From: Toxoplasma gondii ME49
Lineage: Eukaryota; Apicomplexa; Conoidasida; Eucoccidiorida; Sarcocystidae
Length of the DNA stretch: 64,000 bases
Reading direction: 5' to 3'
Assembly (NCBI RefSeq): GCF_000006565.2
Contig: NC_031476.1
Span: 1 to 64,000, forward strand
A program made the position numbers and the translations under genes. This document shows, piece by piece, positions 1 to 12,595 of the stretch. Position 1 is the first letter of the stretch. Every line of letters starts with the position of its first letter. Under the pieces are notes generated by a model. The model was given only the letters and a program-made list of their open reading frames with translations, made no database searches and was not told the origin of the DNA.

Positions 1-2103
1 GGAGGAGCCTAAGGCCGCAGACGCCGCCAAGGCTGGAGAGGGCGCCAAGGCGGGAGAGGGTGCGAAGAGCGGGGAGGCACCGAAGGCGGCGTTGGCGAAG
101 GACGTGGGAGCGAAGGGCTTGGCGGGCAAGGGCTTGCCTATCGCAAAGAAGGCGTTGCCCGGAGGTCCTGCGCCGAAGAGCGAGGGCGAGGCGAAGGAGG
201 AGCCTAAGGCCGCAGACGCCGCCAAGGCTGGAGAGGGCGCCAAGGCGGGAGAGGGTGCGAAGAGCGGGGAGGCACCGAAGGCGGCGTTGGCGAAGGACGT
301 GGGAGCGAAGGGCTTGGCGGGCAAGGGCTTGCCTGTCGCAAAGAAGGCGTTGCCCGGAAGTCCTGCGCCGAAGAGCGAGGGCGAGGCGAAGGAGGAGCCT
401 AAGGCCGCAGACGCCGCCAAGGCTGGAGAGGGCGCCAAGGCGGGAGAGGGCGCGAAGAGCGGGGAGGCACCGAAGGCGGCGTTGGCGAAGGACGTGGGAG
501 CGAAGGGCTTGGCGGGCAAGGGCTTGCCTATCGCAAAGAAGGCGTTGCCCGGAAGTCCTGCGCCGAAGAGCGAGGGCGAGGCGAAGGAGGAGCCTAAGGC
601 CGCAGACGCCGCCAAGGCTGGAGAGGGCGCCAAGGCGGGAGAGGGTGCGAAGAGCGGGGAGGCACCGAAGGCGGCGTGGCGAAGGACGTGGAGCGANNNN
701 NNNNNNNNNNNNNNNNNNNNNNNNNNNNNNNNNNNNNNNNNNNNNNNNNNNNNNNNNNNNNNNNNNNNNNNNNNNNNNNNNNNNNNNNNNNNNNNNNNNN
801 NNNNNNNNNNNNNNNNNNNNNNNNNNNNNNNNNNNNNNNNNNNNNNNNNNNNNNNNNNNNNNNNNNNNNNNNNNNNNNNNNNNNNNNNNNNNNNNNNNNN
901 NNNNNNNNNNNNNNNNNNNNNNNNNNNNNNNNNNNNNNNNNNNNNNNNNNNNNNNNNCGGAAGTCCTGTGCCGAAGACTAGGGCGAGGCGAAGGAGGAGC
1001 CTAAGGCCGCAGACGCCGCCAAGGCTGGAGAGGGCGCCAAGGCGGGAGAGGGTGCGAAGAGCGGGGAGGCACCGAAGGCGGCGTTGGCGAAGGACGTGGG
1101 AGCGAAGGGCTTGGCGGGCAAGGGCTTGCCTATCGCAAAGAAGGCGTTGCCCGGAAGTCCTGCGCCGAAGAGCGAGGGCGAGGCGAAGGAGGAGCCTAAG
1201 GCCGCAGACGCCGCCAAGGCCGCAGACACCGCCAAGGCTGGAGAGGGCGCCAAGGCGGGAGAGGGCGCGAAGAGCGGGGAGGCACCGAAGGCGGCGTTGG
1301 CGAAGGACGTGGGAGCGAAGGGCTTGGCGGGCAAGGGCTTGCCTATCGCAAAGAAGGCGTTGCCCGGAAGTCCTGCGCCGAAGAGCGAGGGCGAGGCGAA
1401 GGAGGAGCCTAAGGCCGCAGACGCCGCCAAGGCTGGAGAGGGCGCCAAGGCGGGAGAGGGTGCGAAGAGCGGGGAGGCACCGAAGGCGGCGTTGGCGAAG
1501 GACGTGGGAGCGAAGGGCTTGGCGGGCAAGGGCTTGCCTATCGCAAAGAAGGCGTTGCCCGGAAGTCCTGTGCCGAAGAGCGAGGGCGAGGCGAAGGAGG
1601 AGCCTAAGGCCGCAGACGCCGCCAAGGCTGGAGAGGGCGCCAAGGCGGGAGAGGGTGCGAAGAGCGGGGAGGCACCGAAGGCGGCGTTGGCGAAGGACGT
1701 GGGAGCGAAGGGCTTGGCGGGCAAGGGCTTGCCTATCGCAAAGAAGGCGTTGCCCGGAAGTCCTGCGCCGAAGAGCGAGGGCGAGGCGAAGGAGGAGCCT
1801 AAGGCCGCAGACGCCGCCAAGGCTGGAGAGGGCGCCAAGGCGGGAGAGGGTGCGAAGAGCGGGGAGGCACCGAAGGCGGCGTTGGCGAAGGACGTGGGAG
1901 CGAAGGGCTTGGCGGGCAAGGGCCTGCCTATCGCAAAGAAGGCGTTGCCCGGAAGTCCTGCGCCGAAGAGCGAGGGCGAGGCGAAGGAGGAGCCTAAGGC
2001 CGCAGACGCCGCCAAGGCCGGAAAGGTCTCGAAGTCCGAGGACGGCGCCAGTGCTGGGGTAGTAGCCGTGGCGTCGGAAAACGTGATCGCTGACTGTGTT
2101 TGA
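1..2103 (+). CDS. 3' part of a gene for a tandem-repeat Ala/Lys/Glu-rich protein (5' end outside window, interrupted by gap)
   Basis: Open reading with a 195-base (65-residue) tandem unit beginning at 92, 287 and 482, then after the gap at 1084, 1303, 1498, 1693 and 1888. Each unit runs AKDVGAKGLAGKGLP, then IAKKALPGSPAPKSEGEA, then Lys/Glu/Ala-rich blocks with KAGEG twice. One unit (1084-1302) carries an extra 24 bases. The last unit decays into a unique tail ending at the TGA at 2101-2103. Units differ by few, partly synonymous changes, so the array is young or homogenised. No catalytic domain is visible; the protein would be highly charged and disordered. The reverse strand is also open because the unit length is a multiple of three, but it would give an odd hydrophobic Ala/Phe/Pro protein, so I prefer plus. 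The reading frame shifts across the gap; see the gap entry. Function unknown. Confidence 0.6.
92..2012 (+). repeat. 195-base coding tandem repeat (minisatellite)
   Basis: At least eight near-identical units, four before or at the gap and five after, the last one partial. Variants include I/V in the GLP(I/V)AKK segment and G/S or A/V in the LPG(G/S)P(A/V)P segment. Copy number in the real genome is probably higher, because the assembly broke inside the array. Confidence 0.95.
697..957. other. Assembly gap (261 N) inside the repeat array
   Basis: Run of N. The flanks are low quality. Just before the gap the repeat has two single-base deletions relative to other units (GCGTGG for GCGTTGG and GTGGAG for GTGGGAG). 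Just after it, GACTAGGGC replaces GAGCGAGGGC, which creates a TAG. These are best read as sequencing or consensus errors rather than real frameshifts. Confidence 0.95.
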
Positions 2104-2168
2104 AATATGTAGAGGAGACATGTGAATGTGTAACGAAGGCGCCTGCGTTGCAGCACAAGATGGTGTCA

Positions 2169-2361
2169 AAACCCCTCAGAGGCGAAGCGTGTGGAGGCAC
2201 GAAATGCAATGCTGACCAATGGGTCGTCGCCGCTGCCTGGTGGCGACACAAAACCAACTCCGGCTGGCGCCAAGGCAGCAGAGGCAGTCTACGCCAAGAC
2301 CCTTGAGGCGAAGGGGGAGGGTGTGGCCAATGCCCCAGAGGCGAAATCACCAGAGTCGTGA
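2169..2361 (+). CDS. Possible additional 3' exon or decayed repeat tail of the Ala/Lys-rich gene
   Basis: Downstream of the stop at 2103 an open frame continues in the same compositional style: a segment reading PTPAGAKAAEAVYAKTLEAK, then GEGVANAPEAKSPES, ending at TGA 2359-2361. An AG acceptor-like site (CCCTCAG) lies at about 2170-2176, and possible GT donors lie in the unique tail near 2060. Either the last exon is spliced and the stop at 2103 belongs to an unspliced form, or this is an old degenerate repeat copy. The exact junction is not resolved. Confidence 0.35.
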
Positions 2362-5300
2362 GGTTCACGGCGGTCTGTCTGCTGGTAGCTATCAGGGAGA
2401 GCATATCTACGTTAGGAAGCGGTTGAGGAAAGTGTTCAAGATAACGATCGGAGCTGGGGCTGTTATAGGATTTTCTGTGTTGCGTGGAAAACGTGAATGC
2501 GGGAAAATGGAGACATAAATGTGAGACTGGGAGGAATCGCGCAATACTGAAGCCCGCACAGCCTCAGTTCACTGTTTCAGTCCGTTTTGAAAGTGGCTAA
2601 TATGTGTGGCGACAGTAGCTTGAGTATGATGGACCTTAAAAGCATGAGCGTAAAGCAGGTGATGACAGTTTCGGCTATTTCAAATGAGGCGCGTGGGTGG
2701 GCAGTGACATTACAGATGAAAAATCTACGTTTTCCCGGATCCATGCATCCGCTATTACTGACGTGCTTTTGAGGGCGACACCAGGGTCAAGTTTTTTTCG
2801 GTAAGACAGAGACATGTCCCTTGAAAGATGCCAAGGCGTGATTTCTGCGAAGGGGAATTCGTTGCTAAGAGTCAATAGAGGCAAGCCTTATCTGCGGAAG
2901 ATCAATCGAGATGAGGCATGGTGTGGGTGGCGATGCCTACACTATCAAAAGCAGCAAGGGTGTAAATGAAAGGATGGTGAGTATGTTGACGCTGGCTTGA
3001 TTGTGGATATGACAACGGTGAATGACTAACCAAACGGTCATCTTCTACAGCGCGTAATGAAAATTTTCTTATTGGAGTGAGAACAACGGGAAAATTGAAG
3101 TGTCTCCCTCCCTCCCAAGACACACAAAACAGCGGGGCAATTTCGCTGCTGCTGGACGAAACACTTGTAACATCGAACGACACCTGGTAACGCAGCCCAT
3201 GGGAGTCTAGAGGTCTTTCTTCTTCACACGGGTACAAAAGGTTTCCATTCTTCGCACTACTAACGCTGGTGAAGAACGACCACAGAGTCGCCGCTGACAC
3301 GGCACCAGCTTCACAGAGTACTGGAGCGGCAATTCTCAGTATTGCCTTTGCCAGTTCCTGTGCGAGAGTCCACGCACAGAGTGGACAAGCCAGTGGTCTT
3401 TGAGATGAAAGTTTGCACATCAGAAAACGTTGTCAGCCTCTTCAGAGGCCATCTTACGGGAAGAGCGGACTAACGTGGACGACGCATGTATGCAGTGGAA
3501 CTGCAGGCCGCGATGGTGCAACAAGGCAAATACGATTTTTTTGACAAGATGCTACGATCGCGATTGCCACACTCCCTTCAGAGATTCCACCACTGTTGCA
3601 GTGCTGAACCCCTCATGAAATCGGACAAGAAGCTATCCAGCCTCTGTACTCCCTGTGTCGTGTTTTCAGCGGCTTCGGATCCTAGTGATGTTGATACTTT
3701 GGATCCCATGGAAGCTCGGAACTATATATCGTGCAACTTTAAGGAGCAATAAAAATGAGGTCAAAGAAGGAAAGACGCTCTGGAAATCGTGTACAGGTGC
3801 GACCACAGGAGACCAATGGCTGTATGGCTGTCACATCCTTATGGAAAAGCGGCAGCCCCTGCCATCATGAGGGAAAGGAAAGATTCGATGCGTTTAGTGC
3901 TTCAGCGTCACGCGCTAGCAGACGTCAGAGGATCAAAGTTGCCGCCCAGCTATAAAATAGGGAACTGCCGAGTGCATCTCAAGCAGACTGCTGTCAATGT
4001 CGCTTAAGTGACTCCCGTCAACACTCGCCGGTTTTGTTGCGTCAGTGTGGCGTTGAGCGAAGACGACGTTAGGTCAGCCCCGTGCACTTCAGAACTCGTG
4101 GATTGGACTCGTTGTTACCACAGTCTAAACTCGAGGCCTATCCCACGTAAGATCTAGCGTCGCAAGTGTACCGGGCAAGCTGACTGTAAAGATGAGAACT
4201 GTACTGCCGCTTGAGGCGTTCTATGCTGGCGAAGATGTGCATTCTGGTGAGTGAGAGATTCTGCCGCATTCATGCCTGTTTTTGGGGTCTCGGCTGTACC
4301 CTACACGTGATAAGCTCGCCATTCGAAGTTGAAGAGAAGCTAGCATACCATCTGAACTTTGCGCCCTTTCTGACGTCTACGTCTGTTTACAGTCTTGTAT
4401 TTATTGGAGATCACAGCGTTTTTATCGCTTGGACGCATATCAGGCACGCGAAGCTAATAGCCTATATCGGTCAGCTTGCTCCTCATGCAAAAAGGCAGAC
4501 GCGACGCGGCAGCTGGCTTGTACGTAACTGCACTTTTCTCTACCCTTACACACGCTAGCGGAGACGTAGGTGAAGCGAACGCACAACAAATACCTGCGAA
4601 ACGAATATGTCACCATCGTGTACGCATTTCGAGGTGCTGTGGTACGAGCATCACCGTTGAGCATGGGAGTAACCGAACTCAGTGAACAGAATCTGAACGG
4701 CATTAATTTTAGGTAGAGCAGTCACGGGAGAAAATCGCTATAACGCTCAAGGATTGTCAGAAGGCGTGTGCACTACAAGGCATTTCTCCGCACCGTACAC
4801 ACTCCTCTCCTGCCTTCGAAGACCGTTTAAAGGAGGGGAGATAACGTTACTGTGTGGAAACAAGACCAAGACAAGGTGCTCTTGGTGACATTTGGTCTCG
4901 TTGCTAAAGATTCGTTGACACTATATGCTGTTGGTGTCTAGCTGTATCAGAGCAGGTTGATTGATGGTTTCCAGCACCCACGTAACCCCATTGTTCAGTT
5001 TTTAATCTGATACACCTCTTTAAAACGCTCATTGGGGCATCGCCTTCGTGTGCCTTGGCATGCAGTGTCGTCCATCCGTCAGAATGCTGCCTTGATGGAA
5101 GCTATCTTCTGAATGTGATCTGGACCGTCTCGATCGGCTCCCCCGATGGGATTTGTGGCGGGTTTTGTCCTGTCGAAGCAATAACATTGAAGGAAAGAGT
5201 CCTTATCACACATGCTGGCGGCCTCGTCACAACTAGGGATCAGAAGTGACGTGGGAAGTGACACGCCTTCTACCTGCAGCAGGACCTCTTTGTACACTTT

Positions 5301-6826
5301 CCCCACGTCAACGCCGGCAGGTTAGTCACCACTAGTTTCTGAATCGCGTGAGAGTTTTTCTTGGTATTTCAGTACCTCTAGGTCAGGAGAAATAGGAAGT
5401 GACACGGTCAATTCTGGACAGCACCCTCTATTTGTATTCTGCTGCATATGTTTATGGTGGGCTGGCTGCGATATGTTATTTTACAAAGGAAGCAAATTTG
5501 AATTCTGCCACTCATCGAGGAGCTGTTATCCCTTAGGGTTTTGTGTTTATATCCAATGCTGTACAAGCCGTAGCAAGCGATCCACATACGGTATCTAAGC
5601 TCATACTGACAGCGTCGTCCTTGTACCCAAAAATATAAACTTCTAGTTTGACCTACTCAGCAGGTCGGCACACGTTTTCTGTTTGGAGTTCTTTGCAGGC
5701 AGCAACGGCAACGTATACATCACATTTGGTTTTTTCGCAAGCAACAACGGAAGCGTATTCACCACATTTGTCATCCCTGGTAAGCGGAGGAAGATCACTG
5801 TTGCACCCAACACGACTCCAAAGAAATGGCACCTGGTACTACGCTTCTGACAAGGGAAAATGCCAGGTACTTGGATGGTCCTGCGTAACAGAAGCCAAGC
5901 TAGTAAAAGCATTTGGGGCAAGAGAGTCAAGATGGATACATCACGTCCCGAATTCTGGAGCCAAGAATTTGATGAGGGACCGGCCTTCATTTTAACGCCC
6001 AAAGTTGTAAAGACAGAGAGCTCATTGCTCACTGATTACTGTTACGTTGAAAGAGGCTGGCGCGGAGGCAGATGAACTCGCATTCCCCACTACTGTATAA
6101 CTGTACAGGAAAACCGAAAACAAGACACCATCCCACGTAAATGGCGAACTGAAAGACCGCAAGGCTTGACAGTATCACGCGTCAAAAGCAAGATAACAGA
6201 GTGAAAAAAGTGATTACTAAACAAGACAAACACGCCTACCGGCAGAACTTCGTCGCCCAATGGAAGAAGCATGACCCGTGGAAGCGCTGATAACCAGCGG
6301 TGACACAGGCCTCTCAGAACAACACCAAACAAGATGAGGGCGACGCCCCACCAGAAAAGTTTCCCCTTGTTCAACCCAGCGGTTTCCAACTTCTCTCCAC
6401 TCCCTCTCGGGTTAAAGGAATACTCCAAATTAAGACAAGAGACTGCAAAGCAGAGGACACGAAACACGCCAAACGAACCTGGTGGGCAATGTTACCACCA
6501 GCTGTTTAATCTGAGCAGATAATGCACAAAAACATCGTGCTCTGAGACTTGCACAAGCCGCATTCTTGTTCTAGCAGATCGCTCTGCACTGCTGCCGCCT
6601 CTGCCGCAGGTTTCTCCCATGAAACGGTGAGATTGTCTCAGCTTGAGCAATTGATATCCAACCGTCGAGGGCCTATCGTACAGGTTTGGTATGCAGCAAC
6701 GCCGAAAAGCAGGTGAGTCGTGGCCAAGGCACAAAAGCCGAGATGGTGAAGGTTTTGAAGTCAGTCAACTTTTCCCTACAAGAGCAGGGCGATGAAGTAT
6801 CCTGCGTCCTCAACAATCAGTTGCCT
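2362..6826. other. Intergenic, no recognisable gene
   Basis: Only short overlapping ORFs on both strands, none longer than about 170 codons, none with a recognisable domain or a convincing splice chain. A weak imperfect direct repeat of about 38 bases lies at about 5690-5770, built on AGCAACGGCAACGTAT and AGCAACAACGGAAGCGTAT. The right end is the 3' flank of the CCCH gene. Confidence 0.5.
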
Positions 6827-9284
6827 TCACCAGTGCGGTAAGCGTGTTGGTAGGAATCGGAGGTCATGGTCGGATGACCTGAAATCCACAGGTGTGTGCG
6901 GGAAGTCATAGACGAATTCTGGTGAGCTGCTACCACTGCTCGGAGATCTTGTCTCATGCTCGGATGTCGGCGATTCGACGCCAAGGCTAGCGGACAAGAA
7001 CTTAGGCAGAAGATCGATAGGCATGATATCCGGTTGTGGCTGGACCGGCGGCACCCCAGGGCCTCTTGCGTTGAGTAGCGGATGCTGCGGAAAAGGCGGT
7101 GAGGTCACTTCGAACGAAGGTATGTCTCTCGATGGATAGTCGGGAACCATGCGAGAAACACCAGGGGGGGACGAAGTGAGTGTTTTGAACAAAGCCGCAT
7201 CGATTCCGGTGTCAACTCGGTGGATGTCGGTCACATTATCTTCGCAGGGTATGTTGCACTCCTGCAACACAGCGAAAAGAGAAAGGCTTCGATTCCTTTC
7301 GCAGTCAAGTAACTGAAATGTGGCAAAGCAGGCGCTGTTGAGGGTGCGTAGCGGGTAAAGGAACGAATTCACAGAAACCATACGAGAGACTGATGCGGTA
7401 AGTGGCTCTCCCGGTGTGCAAGCACCGCACTGTGTGTGTACAGACGGAGACCCAGCAGTACACACAAACAGGGTGCTGCAGGGGTGCATACGCAGATGGC
7501 TCACCGAAGGTGGCAAGCATCTCAATATTGGTGTTGGTCAATTGGATTCTGTCCCAGGAAGATGGTGCGAAACAGTGAGCACACGGTACACACGGTATGT
7601 CGTCGCTTTTTCAACGGGGTCGACCCACCGTGCTCCTCTGACAACCCCTCAGCAGCGGCCGCGACGATGGGTGTCTGCTCATTGGTGCGAAGAATGTGCC
7701 CCTGCCTTCTTACCATTCCGGGCTGAAGACTCTTCAGGCGGACGACGGCTCCACGTGGCACCCAGAACCGAAAGCAAAACTCGACTTCCTCGTTGTCGAC
7801 GTGGCGTGCCGCTGGCAGACTGGCACTAAACTGCCTAGCCTCCGGGATTGGAGAAACTGCGGAGACAGCGTAATTGATTCAGCGCATACCCACAAGACCG
7901 GTTTTCGCAACGGACAGCGTTCTCAGCTCGGCAAGAAAAAACAGGTCTGTTCGATACAAGAGAGGAATGGATCCAGATCGAGTTTCAGAAGGACTTAGTT
8001 GCAATATGGCTGAGTCGTCCGCGACAGTCTGGGCTCTACGCGTGAGGACGGATACGGAGACAGCGATATTACGATTACAATCGGGCATACGCGTTGTGAG
8101 ACGGGGTGACACATAGCCGAAAAGATGGCTGCGGTTTGCTGCCCTTCCGGACTGAAGACCCGTTAGATCGAAAAAGAGATACTTCCACTCAATCAAAACA
8201 TGACAAAGAATAATCGTCATCTTTCATTTGAAAAGGCTGTGTTCACGGTTCCACACGATGGCGATCAAACAAAGTTCACACGAAAGCCTGTCTAACTACC
8301 CCGTCTTTCACCCTTTCCAAACTAATTCAGTTATCTGAAGCATGTCACGTCTTACCTGCTGCGTCCTTGATAGTCGCTAGAGCAGCGGGAGGCAACGACG
8401 GTAGCTTCTCCATGCTGACTCTCCGCCGACGTATTTCGTCCTTTTCCTCTGCCTCTCCATGCTGTAAGTTCACATGCACAGCACCACTGCGTGTGGTAAA
8501 CATCGTGGCCACAAATGGTCCTGCGACGGTACTTAGGTGCTGCTCTGCTGGCGTGAGAAATTTCGTATCGGCTCACACGTGAGAAATGACCTACAGCATT
8601 ATGCCACTTGTTAGAGCGACAGTTCCCCAGCATCCAATGGTAGTACAGCGAATTCGTGTACAGCTCAGAGGTATCTCGGAGTTCTCCTTGGTGGTGCGCG
8701 AATCGGCAAGCGTCACCCTTGTCGCATCGGCCTCTCTGCAAGCACGAGAATCATAAGAATAACTGACAACTTCCTCGGCGCAAGCCACCCGCCTTGTCGT
8801 TCCTTTCTGGCATAGGAACATCAAGGGCATGGCTGAGGATGTGTCAAAAAAAGTGGCGTATCGTGTAGAAGGAATTAAGAACGCACTTGTACGCGGAAAG
8901 CCATTGAAGAAGAATCAAACAGCGTGAATACCTCTCAGACTGTGTCTGCTGTGCACATGCATGAGTGAACGGCTAACGCACAGCGTTATGCATTTACTCT
9001 TGACAACTCACACGTTGCAAAGACGGGCACATTCTCGTTTTCGACAAGTCCGGTCCTGAACGGAGCTCCTTGCGGCCATGTGCAAACTTGCAGTCGTGCC
9101 CCCATTCACACCGTTTTTTCTTGTAAAAGGGGCATATCTTGGTCTTGTAAAATTTCACGAAGAGATTCAGCCGCGTTAGTGCACTGGAGTTCAGCTCCAG
9201 CGACGCTGGATCTGGCCGGCCGTCTGGAAAATGGGCGCTCTCAGCGAACGCACCAGAAACGGGAACTTCTTTAAGTCCCTCCAT
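6827..9284 (-). CDS. CCCH-type zinc-finger protein, two intact fingers and one degenerate
   Basis: Five exons fit GT-AG rules and keep frame: 9284-9012, 8735-8577, 8461-8356, 7856-7714, 7261-6827, giving 371 residues. Finger 1 is C51-x7-C59-x5-C65-x3-H69 inside FYKTKICPFYKKKRCEWGH. Finger 2 is C86-x8-C95-x5-C101-x3-H105 and spans the first intron. The spacing and the KTK/SKTRMC lead-ins match the tandem CCCH proteins common in apicomplexans, which bind RNA and control mRNA fate. A third repeat should follow at about residues 114-141, but its first Cys is Tyr and its third is Trp or His. The C-terminal 145 residues are Pro/Ser-rich, with no known domain. ATG at 9284 is the first Met in frame that precedes the fingers; an AG lies just before it, so an upstream non-coding or coding exon is possible. 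Family is sure, targets unknown. Confidence 0.8.
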
Positions 9285-12200
9285 CCTGTAGGTGCGCAGG
9301 ATGCACACACACAACTAGAAATGGATTCTCAACACGAAAGACGGCAGGAGACGACGGGGGGGCAGGGGGTGGGAAGAATTCGATTATGCAGTGTTGCAAC
9401 TACCAGCCAAGGTGCAGTGTGGGCACAATTAGTTCCGACGAATGAGAATTTCGGTCCCCCGAAGACAGCAGGCTGTCTCTTTCAGGAGGATTTTACGCAC
9501 CGTGCAAGAGCGGGAGCACTTCAGCTGTCACACGTTCGAGGGCTTCACGTAGATTTTGCTGCAGGTCCCGCCAGGGCGACAGCTCAGTCGCACCCTCACG
9601 ACCTCCCTCGCTTTTGCGTTCTTAATCAAGGTCTCGAACACGAATCGCAAACGGGGAGACGTTGTGATGTCTCATGTGCATTTACCAGCACAAATTGCGT
9701 TCAGAAAATGAACTAAGGTGGATTCCCATACATAGAGGCGTCAAGCGGCCTCGCAGATAAATGTAGCGTTTTCCCCTTGGTGCACGCGATAGCCGTGCTC
9801 ATGGGTTCTGTCAGCCAAGCGAGGCACGTGCGTATCTTACAGACACCAGCTATCAAGACGAACGGTTGGGAACTCAACTTCAACGTAATCGCGCATTTTA
9901 AAAGTGAGGTGAATGTGAATATCGGGCGATGTTGAAAGTGGAGGTTGCTGCCCAATCATAATGAGAACCCACCGTGTCGCAGAAAAAAGAGGAATCCGTG
10001 GGGCGACGGGGAGAGTCATTCGCACTTCCGCGAGACGATGTCGACCTCTCTTCAGGGGTTTCGGAGCCGAGACCGCTGGTGCGTGGAAGAGACCGTTCAC
10101 GTTGAGAGGTAGGCGCTTTTGTTTTGACAAGAAAACTTCACTTTGAAACTTTCTGACCACCCAAGCGGACAAGCGTGGGTGTGTCTTTCCAACCTGGTGC
10201 TGCGTTTGTGGTGACACGGAAAGTCGCGCGCGCCTGAGAGAGCCGGCCAGCACTCGTCATGGGACAAGACATGGGCAAGGGGAAATCAATGGCTGTCTCA
10301 TTGTCGAAGCAACAAAGGAGCTAGACGCAATTCTAGCACTGCTGAACTTTTGTGACAGGCACTCAAAACAGAAAAATGGTTTTGCTTGGGGGCACCTCTG
10401 GCGACAGAAAAAAGCGGATACGTGGGCTGGTAGCAAATTGGTGCCGCTATCGCCCCGTGTTGGACGAGGAGTCGCACCCTCCGCCCCCCCACGATCGGCG
10501 CGGCCAATCAGAGGAGAACAGCAGGGACACGCTGGCACCATTCTTATCGCTCCCTGGGGCTATCGCGTTTACACCTTCGAACTTTCAAATCGCAGGGTTC
10601 TCGTCCTCAAGAAGGGGGATCAGAGGCGGTCGATTCGTGGGATTCTTGAGAAAGACTGGAAATGCGCAGAATTTATGACAGCATTTGCCGTGGAGGTCAG
10701 AGTTCCCTTTATGGTCACGTGACAGCGCTGCACTGGTGACCTCGAAAGTGCTAGTGCTTTGCCACTTCTTCCAGGGGAAACCAGCTCGTCACCAACGGGC
10801 AGTCCCTATCTGTCACCATTTCCACGCGAGAAATTAAAGGCACCTCTAAGGGAAGTATGGGTCGGAAAAGCCAGGCCAACCCCGAACTTTGGTCAAAATT
10901 TCTGGCTGAAGACATAACATGTGAGTAGTAATCGCAGGGGCGCCTGATACCATTCATGGCCATCAACGTGCGCGGGAGCGTCCATTTCCGAAAGGCGACG
11001 CAGCTTTTCGTGTTTACGTGTTTACGCGTACCTACCATAGCTTTTGATCTTGCGCTCGTCTCTCCTGTAACTGTGATTTTCAGCAAATCACCAAAGCTCT
11101 TCTCGAACATATCCACTGGTAAATGGTTTTTCGGATGTTGCGCAGCACTATCCACTGGCGTTTCTCTAACAAACTGAAGTTCCACGCTTCACAACGACTT
11201 CAGTTCCTGTAAGACATGTAGACTCCGGCATTGAAACCCCCAAGAGACCCAGTGCTTTATCCGCGCAACACCTTTGCTACTTCTCGCCTACACAAGTGTG
11301 GAACTGTGGGAGTTGCCCATTTCGATCGTGCTACCATAACTGTAACGAGCCGATGGCAAGCCTGTGTCATCAAAGGGAGTTCCCAGGAAGCCATTTCAGC
11401 GATCGCCAACTGTAAGAGTAGAGTATTTGGAAGGCTTGTGTAGCACTCCTGGGTCGCGTAAGAGTTCCTCGTGCTAGCAAGTCAAGAGGTGTTTTCCCCA
11501 TAAAGTGCGTGGCAAGTCGATTTCGGTGGTATCCTATAATTTGCGCTTCCCCGTGGGAACAGCCGCACTATGAACTAGAGTAGGTAGCCATCGGGGCATG
11601 TACGTGACGCAAAGTACTCTTTCAGCCACCGCATGTGAAAGTGTTATCTCTTAGAGACACATCCGCTTCACTCTGGCAGCGAAATCCCGAAGACAGAATC
11701 GTGGTATTAAACCACAAAAGCGGAACTTCAGAGGCGTTCGCTATACAGTTTAGTGACAGTCTCACCGTGTTCCCTGCGTCTGCATAAAACATCGTTGCTG
11801 TCTCCCCCTGACTCAACAAGCACGACTTATCAGTTCAAAACTGCTCGATATTCCAGTACCACGATAAAAGCTACGGCACCGACAAGTCTTCGCAGCATAC
11901 AAAGGCGCTCGAACCCAGACAGGGAAGTGCGCTACATCAGCCTTGAACGGTGAAAATCTTTGCAGGGCCAAAGTTTCCCCAGATGAAGCTCCGCTTGCAT
12001 CCACGCCTTTTTCCTCGCTGAAATGGAAAGTGTTTGCCCGTTCCCAGCGGAGAAACAATACCAGGAGGAACTGGACCCGTCGCGTTTGTCTCACCAAATT
12101 GTTGCCAGCACTTCCATTGCGTGATGTAGTAAAATCCGTAAACGTCACTCAAGTGATCGAGAAACAAATAACGACTGTTTCCCCACCAGAGCATGAAGAC

Positions 12201-12595
12201 GGAAAACAACGGTGCTGGGGCCGACAGGCCTGGGCTCCTTAGTCAAAACTAGGAGCAGTCTCCAAAAACCAGGGGCTCTTGGCGATTTCTATTCCAAGTT
12301 ATGCTCGTCATCTACCTAGAGTTTTCTTGGGCCCAGGAAGACCCTGAATGGTGAAAACGCTCGCGGCTTGACCCATTCAAGGGGTGAACCGTGCGCGCAA
12401 AGGCCACCACCATCTCTGCGACGCGAGCATGGCAAAGCAAAAGTAACCCACCGCAGGCGGAAACAATCCACCTGAGGGAAGAATTGGTTGAATTACCGGC
12501 CAGTAGTGCCACTCTCAAACTTGTAGGTTCTCGACATTCGGAAGCAGTCCGCTGAAATGCACAACACCGGGGTGACGCCAGTGCTTTGGCCTGCT
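9285..12595. other. Intergenic, no recognisable gene
   Basis: Short ORFs on both strands only. The minus-strand stretches 9837-10253 and 10751-11185 are the longest but show no domain and no splice chain to neighbours. The left end probably holds the promoter and 5' UTR of the CCCH gene. Confidence 0.45.

Noticed and set aside
978..2156. Long minus-strand ORF through the repeat array (Ala/Phe/Pro repeats)
   Set aside because: It is open only because the repeat length is divisible by three. The plus frame has the charged, disordered composition typical of such proteins and plausible codon use.
7879..8220. Minus ORF as an extra exon of the CCCH gene
   Set aside because: Exons 8461-8356 and 7856-7714 already join in matching phase; inclusion breaks the frame or adds a stop.
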